Shown here: positions 52,753 to 62,401 of the stretch, in pieces
Position numbering within the stretch: position 1 is the first letter of the stretch
Layout of the letters: each line of letters begins with the position of its first letter
From: CAVTWJ01 sp964525605
GTDB lineage: Bacteria; Oederibacteriota; Muellerivitia; Muellerivitales; Muellerivitaceae
DNA: 64,000 nucleotides
Direction of reading: 5' to 3'
Assembly: GCA_964525605.1 (NCBI GenBank)
Contig: CAZGKT010000007.1
Span: 62,001-126,000 of the forward strand
Program-made: the position numbers and the translations under genes
The notes under the pieces: model-generated
Database searches by the model: none
What the model was told of the DNA's origin: nothing
The model's input: the letters and a program-made list of their open reading frames with translations, nothing else

Positions 52753-55029
52753 ATGAAAAAAGCATCACCGGTCATCGCGCTTTTCATAAGCTTGGCCCTG
52801 CCGGCCTTGGCCGAACATGGTCGATTGGCGACGACGGATCGCGACCCCTGGATCGACCAGGCTGCCAACGATTTGGTGATATCCGGCATGGTTGCCGATC
52901 CCGGCAAAGACATGGATCAAATGACAAACTTGGAGATGGCCCAGTTGACGGCCCAGGCTTCCCAGATGATTATGGCCCAGGCCGATCCATCCCTTTTACC
53001 CCCGCCCATGGCGGGGGATCCGACCCTGCCCGAGCCTGTTCTTTCCGCATCTCCGGCGCCCATTTTGAGTACGGCGGCTTCTCCCACCCAGACGGTACCA
53101 TCCCGCAGCTTACAGCAGTTGGTTGAAGAATTCGCGGACGAGCTGGCGGCCATGGGGATCCAGGTGGACAAGGTTGAACAGCGTCTGGAGGACGCCCAGG
53201 TTCGCGATGAAATTTATTCGGCGCTCCAGAAAAAATACCTGACTCGAACCGGAACAGAGGTCGGGGGCGAATCCCGCGGATTCATGTATATGTACCGTGG
53301 TTTTGGCAACAACGCAGCCTATCCTTCCATGGACTACAACGCAGCCATCTATATGCAAATGGACCTTCGCAGCGTGCCGGTTCCCGACGTGCTTTTTAAT
53401 GTTAGTTTCCGTTTCTGGCGTTCGATTGGCATGTACTACCAGGATCCGATCCAACCCTCTTATCAATTGCGGTGGATTAGTCTTTCGGGTTATAGCGATT
53501 CCGCCACTATACAAGGTGGGGATTTTTACAAAAGCTACACCCCATTCACCCTTTGGAACTTCAACGCTCCCGTTTACACCCTGGTGGACCCAACCTCCTT
53601 CCAGCGCACGCGAAATGACGCGGAGGATCTGCTTTACCTGGACCACGGAAACGATTGGAAACTTCGAGGGTTCCAGGGTTCAGTGGGTCAGAATTGGGGT
53701 TCCAGTTGGGACTTAAGCAGCTACCATTTGGAGTCCATGATCGGGGTGATGCAGGCTCCAGGAGACGATATTGGAGCCATCAGTTTCGGGGATTATTTTG
53801 CGGGGAGCCAAGCTTCCCTAGGGTTCTTTCAGCAAAACCTCATTTTGGGAGCGACAGGCCTGGTGCTTTGGCAGGATGCGGGAAGTGCCAACTCACCCTA
53901 CATTGTTGGCTATCCGGATAATTACGCCAAGGCTTACCAGGTTGGAAGCCTCTGGTCAAAAGCCGGAATCCCTTTCGACGATAATGTCAAACTGACAGGT
54001 GGATTCGAGAGCGCCTTCAGCAAATATAATGATGATTCCACCGACCCGACCAAGGCTTTCACGGATTGGGCTCTATCAGCCGAAGGTGCCCTGGAAGTTT
54101 ATGGAATCAAGTTATCAACTAAGTATTTGAACATCGGGCCCTATTTTTACTCGCCCGGAGCTCAGACAAACCGTTTCTCGCCGGATCCCTCGGCCCCCGG
54201 ATACATGACGAACAACCTGACGGGCTTGGATGACGCCGCGCCAGGGCTACTCAATCAAAGCCCTTTCCAGGGCATCAACCGCCCCTCTTACGCCCCCTAT
54301 GACCGGACCGCTGAAAATATGCTTCCATACGGGGATGCTACCCCAAACCGTTCGGTGTTTTTATTGGGGCTTTCGGGCGCGGTTGGGAACAAGGGTTGGT
54401 TCCAACCCCAGGCTTCGGTGGTGATCAAGGCCCAGGAACTTCAACCCAATTATGTTCTCAATTCCCAGGGAACCGGGGCCATCCCGGTGGATAGCCAGAG
54501 CAATACTTCAGTCGGGCGTACCTTCGGGGGCGGGGAAGGGGCCTTGACCATGGATTTCGCCAAGATGGCGAACATGGCGGGTAAAACCTATGACATCCAG
54601 TTTGATTACAAATATCAAACCACTGATTTAGGGATCGGGGCCTCCCCGTTCACCTCGAAAACGATTATCGGGGCGGCAGACTTTAATATACCCCTCAAAA
54701 TGTTTTCTCCTGTTGTCTGGTCCGCGGCCTTCGAACAAACCCAAAGCAGCGGCAGCGAATATTTCTTGAGCGACGGAAATCCCCCCAACCTGGGTGAATA
54801 TCTTTTTTATGTTATTCCTTATTCTTCGTCGGGAACCCCTAACCCCCAATTCACTTACCAGGCCATGAATATGACCCGACAAACCTGGGCTTTCGGTGTG
54901 AAATATCCCTTGAGCAGCCTGGTGGATATCCGGGCGGATTGTTTCTTCACCAATTACGTCTGGACAGATGTCCCTTCTTACAACCGCACTGATGAGGTTT
55001 GGAGATTCACTTATGAAGCCCATTATTAA
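52753..55029 (+). CDS. SLH-type outer-membrane porin (member 2)
   Basis: A 758-residue exported protein with signal peptide ending at PALAEHG, an SLH-like segment (DPWIDQAANDLVISGMVADP), a Pro/Ser-rich linker, a short coiled coil (LQQLVEEFADELAAMGIQVD then KVEQRLEDAQ) and a beta-barrel. Barrel landmarks GDFYKSYTPFTLWN and DRTAENMLPYGDATPNR are shared with member 3 (GDFDESYTPLTLWN, DRTEDNTFPYGLATPNR), so the two are recent paralogues. It ends TYEAHY. An in-frame TTG at 52726 would add nine residues. Its end overlaps the start of member 3 by 17 bases. Confidence 0.8.
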   Translation: MKKASPVIALFISLALPALAEHGRLATTDRDPWIDQAANDLVISGMVADPGKDMDQMTNLEMAQLTAQASQMIMAQADPSLLPPPMAGDPTLPEPVLSASPAPILSTAASPTQTVPSRSLQQLVEEFADELAAMGIQVDKVEQRLEDAQVRDEIYSALQKKYLTRTGTEVGGESRGFMYMYRGFGNNAAYPSMDYNAAIYMQMDLRSVPVPDVLFNVSFRFWRSIGMYYQDPIQPSYQLRWISLSGYSDSATIQGGDFYKSYTPFTLWNFNAPVYTLVDPTSFQRTRNDAEDLLYLDHGNDWKLRGFQGSVGQNWGSSWDLSSYHLESMIGVMQAPGDDIGAISFGDYFAGSQASLGFFQQNLILGATGLVLWQDAGSANSPYIVGYPDNYAKAYQVGSLWSKAGIPFDDNVKLTGGFESAFSKYNDDSTDPTKAFTDWALSAEGALEVYGIKLSTKYLNIGPYFYSPGAQTNRFSPDPSAPGYMTNNLTGLDDAAPGLLNQSPFQGINRPSYAPYDRTAENMLPYGDATPNRSVFLLGLSGAVGNKGWFQPQASVVIKAQELQPNYVLNSQGTGAIPVDSQSNTSVGRTFGGGEGALTMDFAKMANMAGKTYDIQFDYKYQTTDLGIGASPFTSKTIIGAADFNIPLKMFSPVVWSAAFEQTQSSGSEYFLSDGNPPNLGEYLFYVIPYSSSGTPNPQFTYQAMNMTRQTWAFGVKYPLSSLVDIRADCFFTNYVWTDVPSYNRTDEVWRFTYEAHY

Positions 55030-57604
55030 ATCCGGGCGGTTCGCCCTAGCCTTAGCTGCCCTTTTCTTTTTGGGGTTAGCTGTTGCGTCGGCTTCGGATG
55101 GCCTGTTCTCTGTGGTTCCGTCGGGTAATGACACCTATATGAAGCTGGGACAATTGGAACAGGCTGGATTGCTGACTCCCGGGGATTCCCGGGCGCCTTT
55201 GACGCGGTTTGAAGTGGCCCAACTGGTTGAGAAGGCTCAAAAGAATCTATTCGGAATTGAAGTGGCACAATTGGATGAAATACCTCCTCCGCCCGATTCG
55301 GGTTCTCCCGCTCCTCCCTCGACAGCCTCTCCTCTGTCTTCTTCTGCTCCTGCACCCTCAACGGCGCCCGCACTTTCCGCTCCTTCGGCACCTGCGCCTT
55401 CTACATCAGATTCAATTCCGCCACCGCCTGATGCGGGCGCTGCTGCTCCACCAGCTTCGGGTGCCGTTCCATCAACCAGTACGGCTCCTGCTTCCCCTCC
55501 GCCACCGCCTGACGCCTCCACGGCGCCTTCTATTCCCCTTCCTGGGACCGCGACGGTTTCTCCGGTTGCAGCAACACAACCTCCTGTTCCCACAGCAACG
55601 CCGGAGGATCCGCTGAAATGGGCCAAGTTGGCCGAAACTTTAAATAGCCTTGAAGACGCCTATCAGTACGAATTGAAAGATATCCAGACGCCGGTGAAAG
55701 ATCTCGATGACAAGACCACGACCCTTGAAAATGAGCAATACGATCTTTTGAAACGGTTGAAGGGCATTGACGAGTATCCCACCATTGCTTGGCACGGTTT
55801 GGGCCGCGTTTTTGGCGCAGGTGAGCGTTTGACGAGTACTATCCCTGGTTTATCACTTTCCCAAAATGACAATGTCCAGGGCAGGGGTTATATCGACTTC
55901 GAGCCTGAGGGAGTCATAGGAAAGCAAATTCGGTGGGACCTAATCGTTCGATATGGGACTGCCATGGTGGAGAACGATTCCCAGGCCATCGACAGTTTCT
56001 TTCCCCGCCGAGGTTCCATGGAACTCAAGGCGCCTTGGTTTACCGCGACTCTGGGTGATTTTGATGAATCCTATACTCCATTGACTCTCTGGAACCGTGA
56101 CAACCTGGATCTGCGTTGGGTGCCCGAGATGATTGCCCGGGAAGACGACACATTGAAATATGAAAGTTTCATGAACAACGAACCCAATTGGCCTTTTCGA
56201 GGTATGCGTTTGGGTTCTGAAGTGGCGTGGCCTGACTCCACCTGGTTTGACCATTTCAATATCTCCCTTATGGGCGATATGATCCGAAATGGCTACAACG
56301 ACTTGGCTTCAGGGGGAAACTATTTTGGCTCGGGTCTTAATACCGACTGGCTTTTTGCCGGGAAGGGACAATTAGCGACGAAGAAGCTCTTTTTGGGCGG
56401 CGGAACTAACTTGAAATTTTCCTTTGACGCCTATGGCCTTCTGCTATGGGAAGGGCCTAATACCGACACCCCTGGAAGTATTTATGTGCCCAATGGCGTC
56501 ACCACATGGGACCACCAATACGAGATACTCAGTTTAAAACCTTCGGTTGATGTGTCGTTGGGGGATGGAATGGTTTTGGGAGCAACGTGGGAAGCCGCGA
56601 ATTCGCTTTACGAAGATGACACGCGAAACAGCGCCACGAATGTGACGGATTGGGCGGTGATCGCTGGTCCCTACCTCAAGTTCCAACATTCTCTAATCTC
56701 GTTCAACTACCTGAACGTGGGTCCGAACTATTTCTCGCCCATGGCCCAAACTAGACAGGATTTAATAACTTCCACTACGGGTTTCAACCCTGGGAGTGGG
56801 TTGCCCACCCCTGACCTGTTTTCCGCGCCCCTTCGAAGCCAGTTTTTCCTTGCCGGGGTGCCCCGTGCTAGCGGTATCTTTTCTTTTTACGATCGAACCG
56901 AGGACAATACTTTCCCTTATGGGTTGGCCACTCCCAATCGGGAGGGAGCGGGAATGGAATTGGACGTTAAAACCCTTGAAAAGGATTCTCTCAAGATCAA
57001 GGGCTCGGTTTATTTCGTTCAGGAAATCAATCCGAATATCGTTGCGGATTCCCAGGGGACCGGATTTGTAGCGGTGGACATGCCTGTGTCCGTCACCGCA
57101 GTTCCCCAGCGAAACTTCGCCTATATCAACGTGGGGCCTTCCTTCAACCTCGGTCCTTCCATTGATGATCCGGAAGATTTGATAATTGGGACCAATGTTC
57201 GTTATGAAGAAACCGACAGCTCGCTAGGCACCTTGACCAGCGCCTGGGTCTTGGGGGGAGTGGAGGCCGGTTTGTTTTCCTGGTGGAATATGGCCCTGTC
57301 TTTCGGGGCGGATAGCGTAAACGGATCGGAGGCAGGCTACGTGATCAATAACCAGGTGACCACCTATGCCCGTTATTCCTACCTGTTCGACAACTCGGAC
57401 CTGGGAAAATACGAGTTATTCAACATCAACGGTACGAACAACAGCCTCCGGTTTTCTACGACCTTTACATTGAACCGAAACTCCAAGTTATACTTGGATT
57501 ACGACTATACCTGGGGTAATGCGGTTCCGTATTTTGGGACGACACCTTCAACCGGAACCATGAACAACCAATTCGCGGAGCTGACCTATGAAATCCTATT
57601 CTAA
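55013..57604 (+). CDS. SLH-type outer-membrane porin (member 3)
   Basis: An 863-residue exported protein: signal peptide ending at AVASASDG, SLH-like segment (YMKLGQLEQAGLLTPGDSRA then PLTRFEVAQLVEKA), a long Pro/Ala/Ser linker (about 80-210), a short coiled coil (DLDDKTTTLENEQYDLLKRL) and a beta-barrel ending AELTYEILF. The ATG at 55013 is preceded by GGAG and lies inside the end of member 2; its own stop lies inside the start of the next lipoprotein gene. Such overlaps hold the operon together and suggest fixed stoichiometry. Confidence 0.82.
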   Translation: MKPIIKSGRFALALAALFFLGLAVASASDGLFSVVPSGNDTYMKLGQLEQAGLLTPGDSRAPLTRFEVAQLVEKAQKNLFGIEVAQLDEIPPPPDSGSPAPPSTASPLSSSAPAPSTAPALSAPSAPAPSTSDSIPPPPDAGAAAPPASGAVPSTSTAPASPPPPPDASTAPSIPLPGTATVSPVAATQPPVPTATPEDPLKWAKLAETLNSLEDAYQYELKDIQTPVKDLDDKTTTLENEQYDLLKRLKGIDEYPTIAWHGLGRVFGAGERLTSTIPGLSLSQNDNVQGRGYIDFEPEGVIGKQIRWDLIVRYGTAMVENDSQAIDSFFPRRGSMELKAPWFTATLGDFDESYTPLTLWNRDNLDLRWVPEMIAREDDTLKYESFMNNEPNWPFRGMRLGSEVAWPDSTWFDHFNISLMGDMIRNGYNDLASGGNYFGSGLNTDWLFAGKGQLATKKLFLGGGTNLKFSFDAYGLLLWEGPNTDTPGSIYVPNGVTTWDHQYEILSLKPSVDVSLGDGMVLGATWEAANSLYEDDTRNSATNVTDWAVIAGPYLKFQHSLISFNYLNVGPNYFSPMAQTRQDLITSTTGFNPGSGLPTPDLFSAPLRSQFFLAGVPRASGIFSFYDRTEDNTFPYGLATPNREGAGMELDVKTLEKDSLKIKGSVYFVQEINPNIVADSQGTGFVAVDMPVSVTAVPQRNFAYINVGPSFNLGPSIDDPEDLIIGTNVRYEETDSSLGTLTSAWVLGGVEAGLFSWWNMALSFGADSVNGSEAGYVINNQVTTYARYSYLFDNSDLGKYELFNINGTNNSLRFSTTFTLNRNSKLYLDYDYTWGNAVPYFGTTPSTGTMNNQFAELTYEILF

Positions 57605-58493
57605 AAAGCTGAAGAAGATTTTCAGCCAAAACAGGACTCGGCCCACGGCTTGGGTGGCGGGGTTGTTCCTCGTTGCCGGAATTGGGATCTCGGTTCTGGT
57701 TGGATGTCAGAATGGGGTGCCTGCCCTGGGGGTTTATGGAGCGCCTGTTTCCCAGATTAACCGGGATTTAGTAGCCGATTTCAACTTGGCTAATCTGGTT
57801 TCTACTGTTCCAGCCGTTCAACCGGTTCAGGGTCCCGTAACAAATAACGCGGGCGCGGTTGTAGAAGGTTACCCTATCAATCCCAACCTCTTTGAGATGA
57901 GCAATCCTCCGTCTTACACTCTGAAAACTCCCGGATCAGTTACGGTTCTAAACAATTTCACGGCTTATAACACCTTAATTTCCTGGGGCCTTTATGGACC
58001 GGGCGCTAATGGGGCCGCTTACGGGTATCGAATGTATGGAACTGTTACCGACCTGGGGGATTCTACCTTTCCAGAACTGGATCTCTGCGCTTATCCGGAG
58101 GGAGGGGCCTTTTACGACGTCAGCAATTTTACCGGGGTCCAGTTTTACTTGAAAATCTCCAGCGACGACTCCGCCCTTCAACGGCATTTCTCTATACCCG
58201 TTTACCAAACGGTCGCTGTGGCGGGTGGTGGTGGGTGTACTGCGATTTCCACTCAATGCTACGACCATTTCGCCGCCGATGTCACTGACGGAACCGACGG
58301 ACAATGGGCCTTTTTCAGATATAACTTCAGCGACCTCAAACAACTGGTTGCCGGGGCCATTCCCACCCCGCCTACATTGAGCGGAACGAATCTCCAACAA
58401 GTCATGTGGTTGCAATGGGGCGGGAGCCGTAATAACAAAGCGGGTAAATCCTTTGTGGATATGTCGGTGGACGCCATCTCGTTTTTTAAATAG
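57588..58493 (+). CDS. Lipoprotein with binding-type beta-sandwich (paralogue 2)
   Basis: A 301-residue lipoprotein with an unusually long basic N-terminus (KSYSKKLKKIFSQNRTRP), a hydrophobic helix and lipobox VLVGC. The sandwich has VSNFTGVQFYLKISSD, CYDHFAADV and FVDMSVDAISFFK, matching the landmarks of paralogue 1. The ATG overlaps the stop of the third porin by 17 bases. Probably faces the periplasm or the cell surface and works with the porins. Confidence 0.76.
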   Translation: MKSYSKKLKKIFSQNRTRPTAWVAGLFLVAGIGISVLVGCQNGVPALGVYGAPVSQINRDLVADFNLANLVSTVPAVQPVQGPVTNNAGAVVEGYPINPNLFEMSNPPSYTLKTPGSVTVLNNFTAYNTLISWGLYGPGANGAAYGYRMYGTVTDLGDSTFPELDLCAYPEGGAFYDVSNFTGVQFYLKISSDDSALQRHFSIPVYQTVAVAGGGGCTAISTQCYDHFAADVTDGTDGQWAFFRYNFSDLKQLVAGAIPTPPTLSGTNLQQVMWLQWGGSRNNKAGKSFVDMSVDAISFFK

Positions 58494-58561
58494 TGGTAAA
58501 CTTTTTTAGGAACATATTTACACCCCATACGGGCAGTGGTGGAACGGTAGGAGGGTTATCA

Positions 58562-59389
58562 ATGAAAAATCATCAGTTAGGGCTGGGTTTGGGGGCATTG
58601 GTTTTATCCTGGGCTTTCCTTTGCCTTTTCCAGGGCTGTAATAGTGTAGTTCCACCGGTCACTTCCGTTGTACCGGCTCCCCTTCCCGTGAGTGTGGTTA
58701 GCAATTTCCATGAAGGTTCACTTCAAGTTAATCCGACTCTTACGAACGGTACCGGCGGATATTTCACGGCTGAGACTAGCGGGGGTTCCATCGGTCATAC
58801 CAATATGATCAATAATAGCGCCAGTCCCATTCTTCTTTATCCCCGGGCGGATACGGGCCAATATGCCGTTCATATTTATGGCACTCAAACCGATACGGCC
58901 CCAACCGGTTATCCATCGATGGAACTTTATGGTTTCCTAAGGAATGATCCATCCGATCCATCCGATCCCTACATATACGACCTGTCCAGTTTTACGGGCG
59001 TCCAGTACGATATTATGATCGGCGCCGATGATACCAATGTCGCCCGGTGGTTTGAGGTCGGTGTCAGCCAAAATACTCCACCCACGGCCAATCCTGGTGG
59101 ATCCTGCCAACCACCGTTTAGCAGCAATTGTTACAACTATTTCAATCAGAATATACCTGTCGGACCTGGCTCAGGATGGCAGACTGTTCAAGTGCTTTTC
59201 AGTAGCATGAACATTCGTTTCAGCGCGGGTGATGGTCTTGCCGGCCCCTTGACTGGAAGTGTAGTGGTTAATGGGAAAACCGTGACATTTGAGAGTCAGG
59301 CATTATTTCTGTTATGGCAAGTTTCGAATAATGGAAACACCCACTCAACCTACACCGATATGTGGATTGATAACGTCGAATTGTTTTAA
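58562..59389 (+). CDS. Lipoprotein with binding-type beta-sandwich (paralogue 3)
   Basis: A 275-residue lipoprotein with lipobox LFQGC and the sandwich landmarks VVSNFHEGS, LSSFTGVQYDIMIGADD, CYNYFNQNI and YTDMWIDNVELF. The ATG at 58562 is preceded by TAGGAGGG; the frame reaches back to 58493, directly at the previous stop. Last gene of the operon, closed by a strong terminator 18 bases downstream. Confidence 0.76.
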   Translation: MKNHQLGLGLGALVLSWAFLCLFQGCNSVVPPVTSVVPAPLPVSVVSNFHEGSLQVNPTLTNGTGGYFTAETSGGSIGHTNMINNSASPILLYPRADTGQYAVHIYGTQTDTAPTGYPSMELYGFLRNDPSDPSDPYIYDLSSFTGVQYDIMIGADDTNVARWFEVGVSQNTPPTANPGGSCQPPFSSNCYNYFNQNIPVGPGSGWQTVQVLFSSMNIRFSAGDGLAGPLTGSVVVNGKTVTFESQALFLLWQVSNNGNTHSTYTDMWIDNVELF

Positions 59390-59407
59390 ACGGAAATTAA
59401 GCTTTTA

Positions 59408-59434
59408 GGCGGCCCTGCCAGGGCCGCCTTTTTT
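59408..59434 (+). terminator. Rho-independent terminator of the SLH-porin operon
   Basis: GGCGGCCCT and AGGGCCGCC form a perfect 9-base stem around GCC, followed by six T. It isolates the surface operon from lepA. Confidence 0.92.
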
Positions 59435-59537
59435 GTTTCAGGACATTTTGACGAAACAATCCTTCCTTCTTTTTCCCCAAACGCTGGCCTATACTATGCC
59501 CCTTTCAATCGCCTGCGTCTTATAAAAGAGGATCTTC

Positions 59538-61337
59538 GTGTCGCTGGAACACATCCGAAATTTTTGCATCATCGCCCACATCGACCACGGCAAAAGCACC
59601 CTGGCCGACCGTCTTTTGGAATTTACCGGTGCCATTCCGCCCCGGGAGATGCGCGAACAGCTCATGGACCAGATGGACCTGGAACGGGAGCGGGGAATTA
59701 CCATCAAGGCCAAGGCGGTGCGGTTTTTTTACAAAGCCCGGGACGGCAGGACCTACGAAATGAACCTGATTGATACCCCTGGCCACGTGGATTTTACCTA
59801 CGAGGTTTCCCGAAGCCTCAAGGCTTGCGAGGGGGCCCTTCTTCTCATTGACGCTTCCCAGGGGGTCGAGGCTCAAACCCTGGCCAACGCTTTTTTGGCT
59901 TCGGACCAGCACCTGACCATTATTCCCGTTATCAACAAGATCGACTTACCTGCCGCAGACCCGGAACGCTGCAAGAAACAAATGGAGGAATCCCTGGCTA
60001 TTGAGGGGTCGGAGGCCATCCTGGCCTCGGCCAAGGAAGGCTTGGGCATTGAGGAAATATTGGAAGCAGTCGTGAAGCGGGTTCCCGCTCCAAAAGGAAA
60101 CGCCGACGAACCCCTGAAAGGTCTTATTTTTGATTCCATGTACGACATTTACCGGGGGGTTATGATATTCGTCCGTATTTTGGAAGGAACGATTACAAAA
60201 AACACAAAGATGAAGTTTATGGCCACGGGAAAGGTCTTCGAAGTTGAAGAAGTGGGGGTTTTTAAGCCTAAGATGGAAAAAATTGACCGGCTTTCAGCGG
60301 GCGAAGTGGGATATATCGCCGCGAATATCAAGGAAGTCCGGGACGCCAAGGTGGGGGATACCGTGACCGAGGACGGACGGCCCACCGCCGAAACCATGCC
60401 GGGCTTCAAGGATGTTTTGCCCATGGTGTTTTGCGGGCTTTTCCCGGTCGCTTCCGACGACTACGACCACTTGAAGGAGGCGCTTTCGAAACTGAAGCTT
60501 TCCGACGCGGCCCTATCCTACGAACCCGAGACTTCGGTGGCTCTTTCCTTCGGGTTCCGCTGCGGTTTTTTAGGCCTGCTTCACATGGAAATTGTGCAGG
60601 AAAGATTGGAAAGGGAATACGACCTGAACCTCATCTGTACCGCTCCCAGCGTGGTGTACAAGGTCTTGAAAACCGACGGTGAGGAAATATTCATCGACAA
60701 CCCCACCAAATTGCCTGATCTCTCCCTGGTTGAAGAGATACTTGAGCCGTTTATTGACGGTAAAATCATCGTTCCGGCGGATTACATTGGGGCGGTGATG
60801 ACCCTTTGCCAGGAACGGCGGGGAATCCATAAAAACACCCATTTCCTTGATACGTCTCGCGCCATGATTTCTTATGAATTGCCCCTAGCCGAGATCGTGA
60901 TGGATTTTTTCGACAAACTCAAGAGTTGCACCAAGGGTTACGCGTCTTTAGATTACGAGCCGATCGGCTACCGGCGGGGGGAAATCGTCAAGGTTGATAT
61001 CCTCTTGAACGGGGAAGTGGTGGACGCCCTTTCCTTCATGGTCCACCGGGACAAGTCCCAAGCCCGGGGAAGGGGAATCGCTGAAAAATTGAAAGAAATC
61101 ATTCCCCAGCAGCTCTTCGAGGTGCCCATCCAGGCGGCCATTGGGGGCAAAATCATTGCCCGCGAGACGGTGCGGGCCCGCCGCAAAGACGTTCTGGCCA
61201 AGTGTTACGGGGGAGACATCACTCGCAAGCGCAAGCTTCTGGAAAAGCAGAAGGAAGGCAAAAAGCGCATGAAGAACATTGGAAGCGTGGAAATCCCGCA
61301 GGAAGCCTTCATGGCCGTTTTAAAGGTTGAAGATTAA
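59538..61337 (+). CDS. lepA: Elongation factor 4 (LepA) GTPase
   Basis: A 599-residue translational GTPase that acts on the ribosome. G1 reads AHIDHGKSTLADRL, switch II DTPGHVDFTYEVSRS, G4 NKIDLP; ERGITIKAKAV is the switch I region. The LepA-specific C-terminal domain ends with EAFMAVLKVED. GTG start with AGAGGA upstream. Full family length; first gene of a housekeeping cluster with lepB and hemW. Confidence 0.97.
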   Translation: MSLEHIRNFCIIAHIDHGKSTLADRLLEFTGAIPPREMREQLMDQMDLERERGITIKAKAVRFFYKARDGRTYEMNLIDTPGHVDFTYEVSRSLKACEGALLLIDASQGVEAQTLANAFLASDQHLTIIPVINKIDLPAADPERCKKQMEESLAIEGSEAILASAKEGLGIEEILEAVVKRVPAPKGNADEPLKGLIFDSMYDIYRGVMIFVRILEGTITKNTKMKFMATGKVFEVEEVGVFKPKMEKIDRLSAGEVGYIAANIKEVRDAKVGDTVTEDGRPTAETMPGFKDVLPMVFCGLFPVASDDYDHLKEALSKLKLSDAALSYEPETSVALSFGFRCGFLGLLHMEIVQERLEREYDLNLICTAPSVVYKVLKTDGEEIFIDNPTKLPDLSLVEEILEPFIDGKIIVPADYIGAVMTLCQERRGIHKNTHFLDTSRAMISYELPLAEIVMDFFDKLKSCTKGYASLDYEPIGYRRGEIVKVDILLNGEVVDALSFMVHRDKSQARGRGIAEKLKEIIPQQLFEVPIQAAIGGKIIARETVRARRKDVLAKCYGGDITRKRKLLEKQKEGKKRMKNIGSVEIPQEAFMAVLKVED

Positions 61338-61386
61338 CCAGGCGTGTATTTCTTTATTGCGAATTTAGATTCGAAAAGGATTGGGA

Positions 61387-62346
61387 ATGGAAAATCTTAA
61401 TTATTACCTCTACGGCGCGGTCATCTTCCTGACGCTGGTGGAAGCGGTATTCAAATGGGTGATTCCTTCCATCCGCAAAAATCCCCAGGCGGCGGGAACA
61501 GTCGAAACCGTGGACTCTCTTTGGGTGGCTCTGGTCGTGGCTTTGTCCCTCAAGGCGGTTTTGGTCCAGCCGTTTACCATTCCTTCGGGATCAATGGAAG
61601 ACACTCTTTTGGTGGGTGATTACATCCTCGTCAAGAAATATGAATACGGTTATTCCATCTGGAACAGCACGAACCGATTTTTAGAATTTAGAAAACCTCA
61701 GCACCGGGATGTGGTGGTCTTCGTTTATCCGGGGGATCACACCAAGGATTACATCAAGCGCTGCATCGGTCTTCCGGGGGATGTCATCGAGGTGAAAAAC
61801 AAAGACCTCTACGTCAACGGGGTCAAGCAGGACGAACCCTATGTGAAGCATGTCGATCCCAACACCTATCCCCGGGGAATACTGACAGTCGACCGGGACA
61901 ACTTTGGACCCGTGACGGTGGCAGCGGACCATTATTTCATGATGGGCGACAACCGGGACAACAGCGCCGATTCAAGGTATTGGGGTCAGTTGGACGAGAA
62001 GCTGGTCAAGGGCCGGGCCTGGGCCATTTATTGGCATAGCATGCCATTACCGACTTTACTCATTTTAGTGTCATTAGTCGTGGCTGCAGTTTCGGCCATC
62101 CTCCTTCTATGGACGCTGGGAAAAATGCGGTTTCTGTCTCGCGTATCGACCCAAGCCGCTCAAGGGATTCAAAACTTACCCGCTTCAAGCGCTCCCCAGA
62201 GCTTGGGTTCTGTTTTAAGGAGTTATGGTTTGACTATCGTTATTTCTTGTGTTCTGGCGGGGCTGATATTGTCCTCAACCGGGACCGGGTCCTTTAAAGA
62301 AAATGTTCAAGTTTTGAAGGATCGAATGTTCATGGTCATCCGATAA
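61387..62346 (+). CDS. lepB: Signal peptidase I
   Basis: A 319-residue membrane peptidase that cleaves exported preproteins. The catalytic Ser lies in FTIPSGSMEDTLLVGDY and the general-base Lys in YIKRCIGLPGD; box E is MGDNRDNSADSRYWG. Two N-terminal helices precede the catalytic domain. The C-terminal 110 residues add two more helices (LLILVSLVVAAVSAILLLWT and the last), unlike the usual E. coli enzyme, which ends after the catalytic domain. The ATG at 61387 has AAAGGA upstream. lepA-lepB linkage is common. Confidence 0.94.
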   Translation: MENLNYYLYGAVIFLTLVEAVFKWVIPSIRKNPQAAGTVETVDSLWVALVVALSLKAVLVQPFTIPSGSMEDTLLVGDYILVKKYEYGYSIWNSTNRFLEFRKPQHRDVVVFVYPGDHTKDYIKRCIGLPGDVIEVKNKDLYVNGVKQDEPYVKHVDPNTYPRGILTVDRDNFGPVTVAADHYFMMGDNRDNSADSRYWGQLDEKLVKGRAWAIYWHSMPLPTLLILVSLVVAAVSAILLLWTLGKMRFLSRVSTQAAQGIQNLPASSAPQSLGSVLRSYGLTIVISCVLAGLILSSTGTGSFKENVQVLKDRMFMVIR

Positions 62347-62401
62347 AACAAGACGAACCGGGGATCCAACCCATCGGCCTCCCAACGAGAAATCTAACGC
62401 A

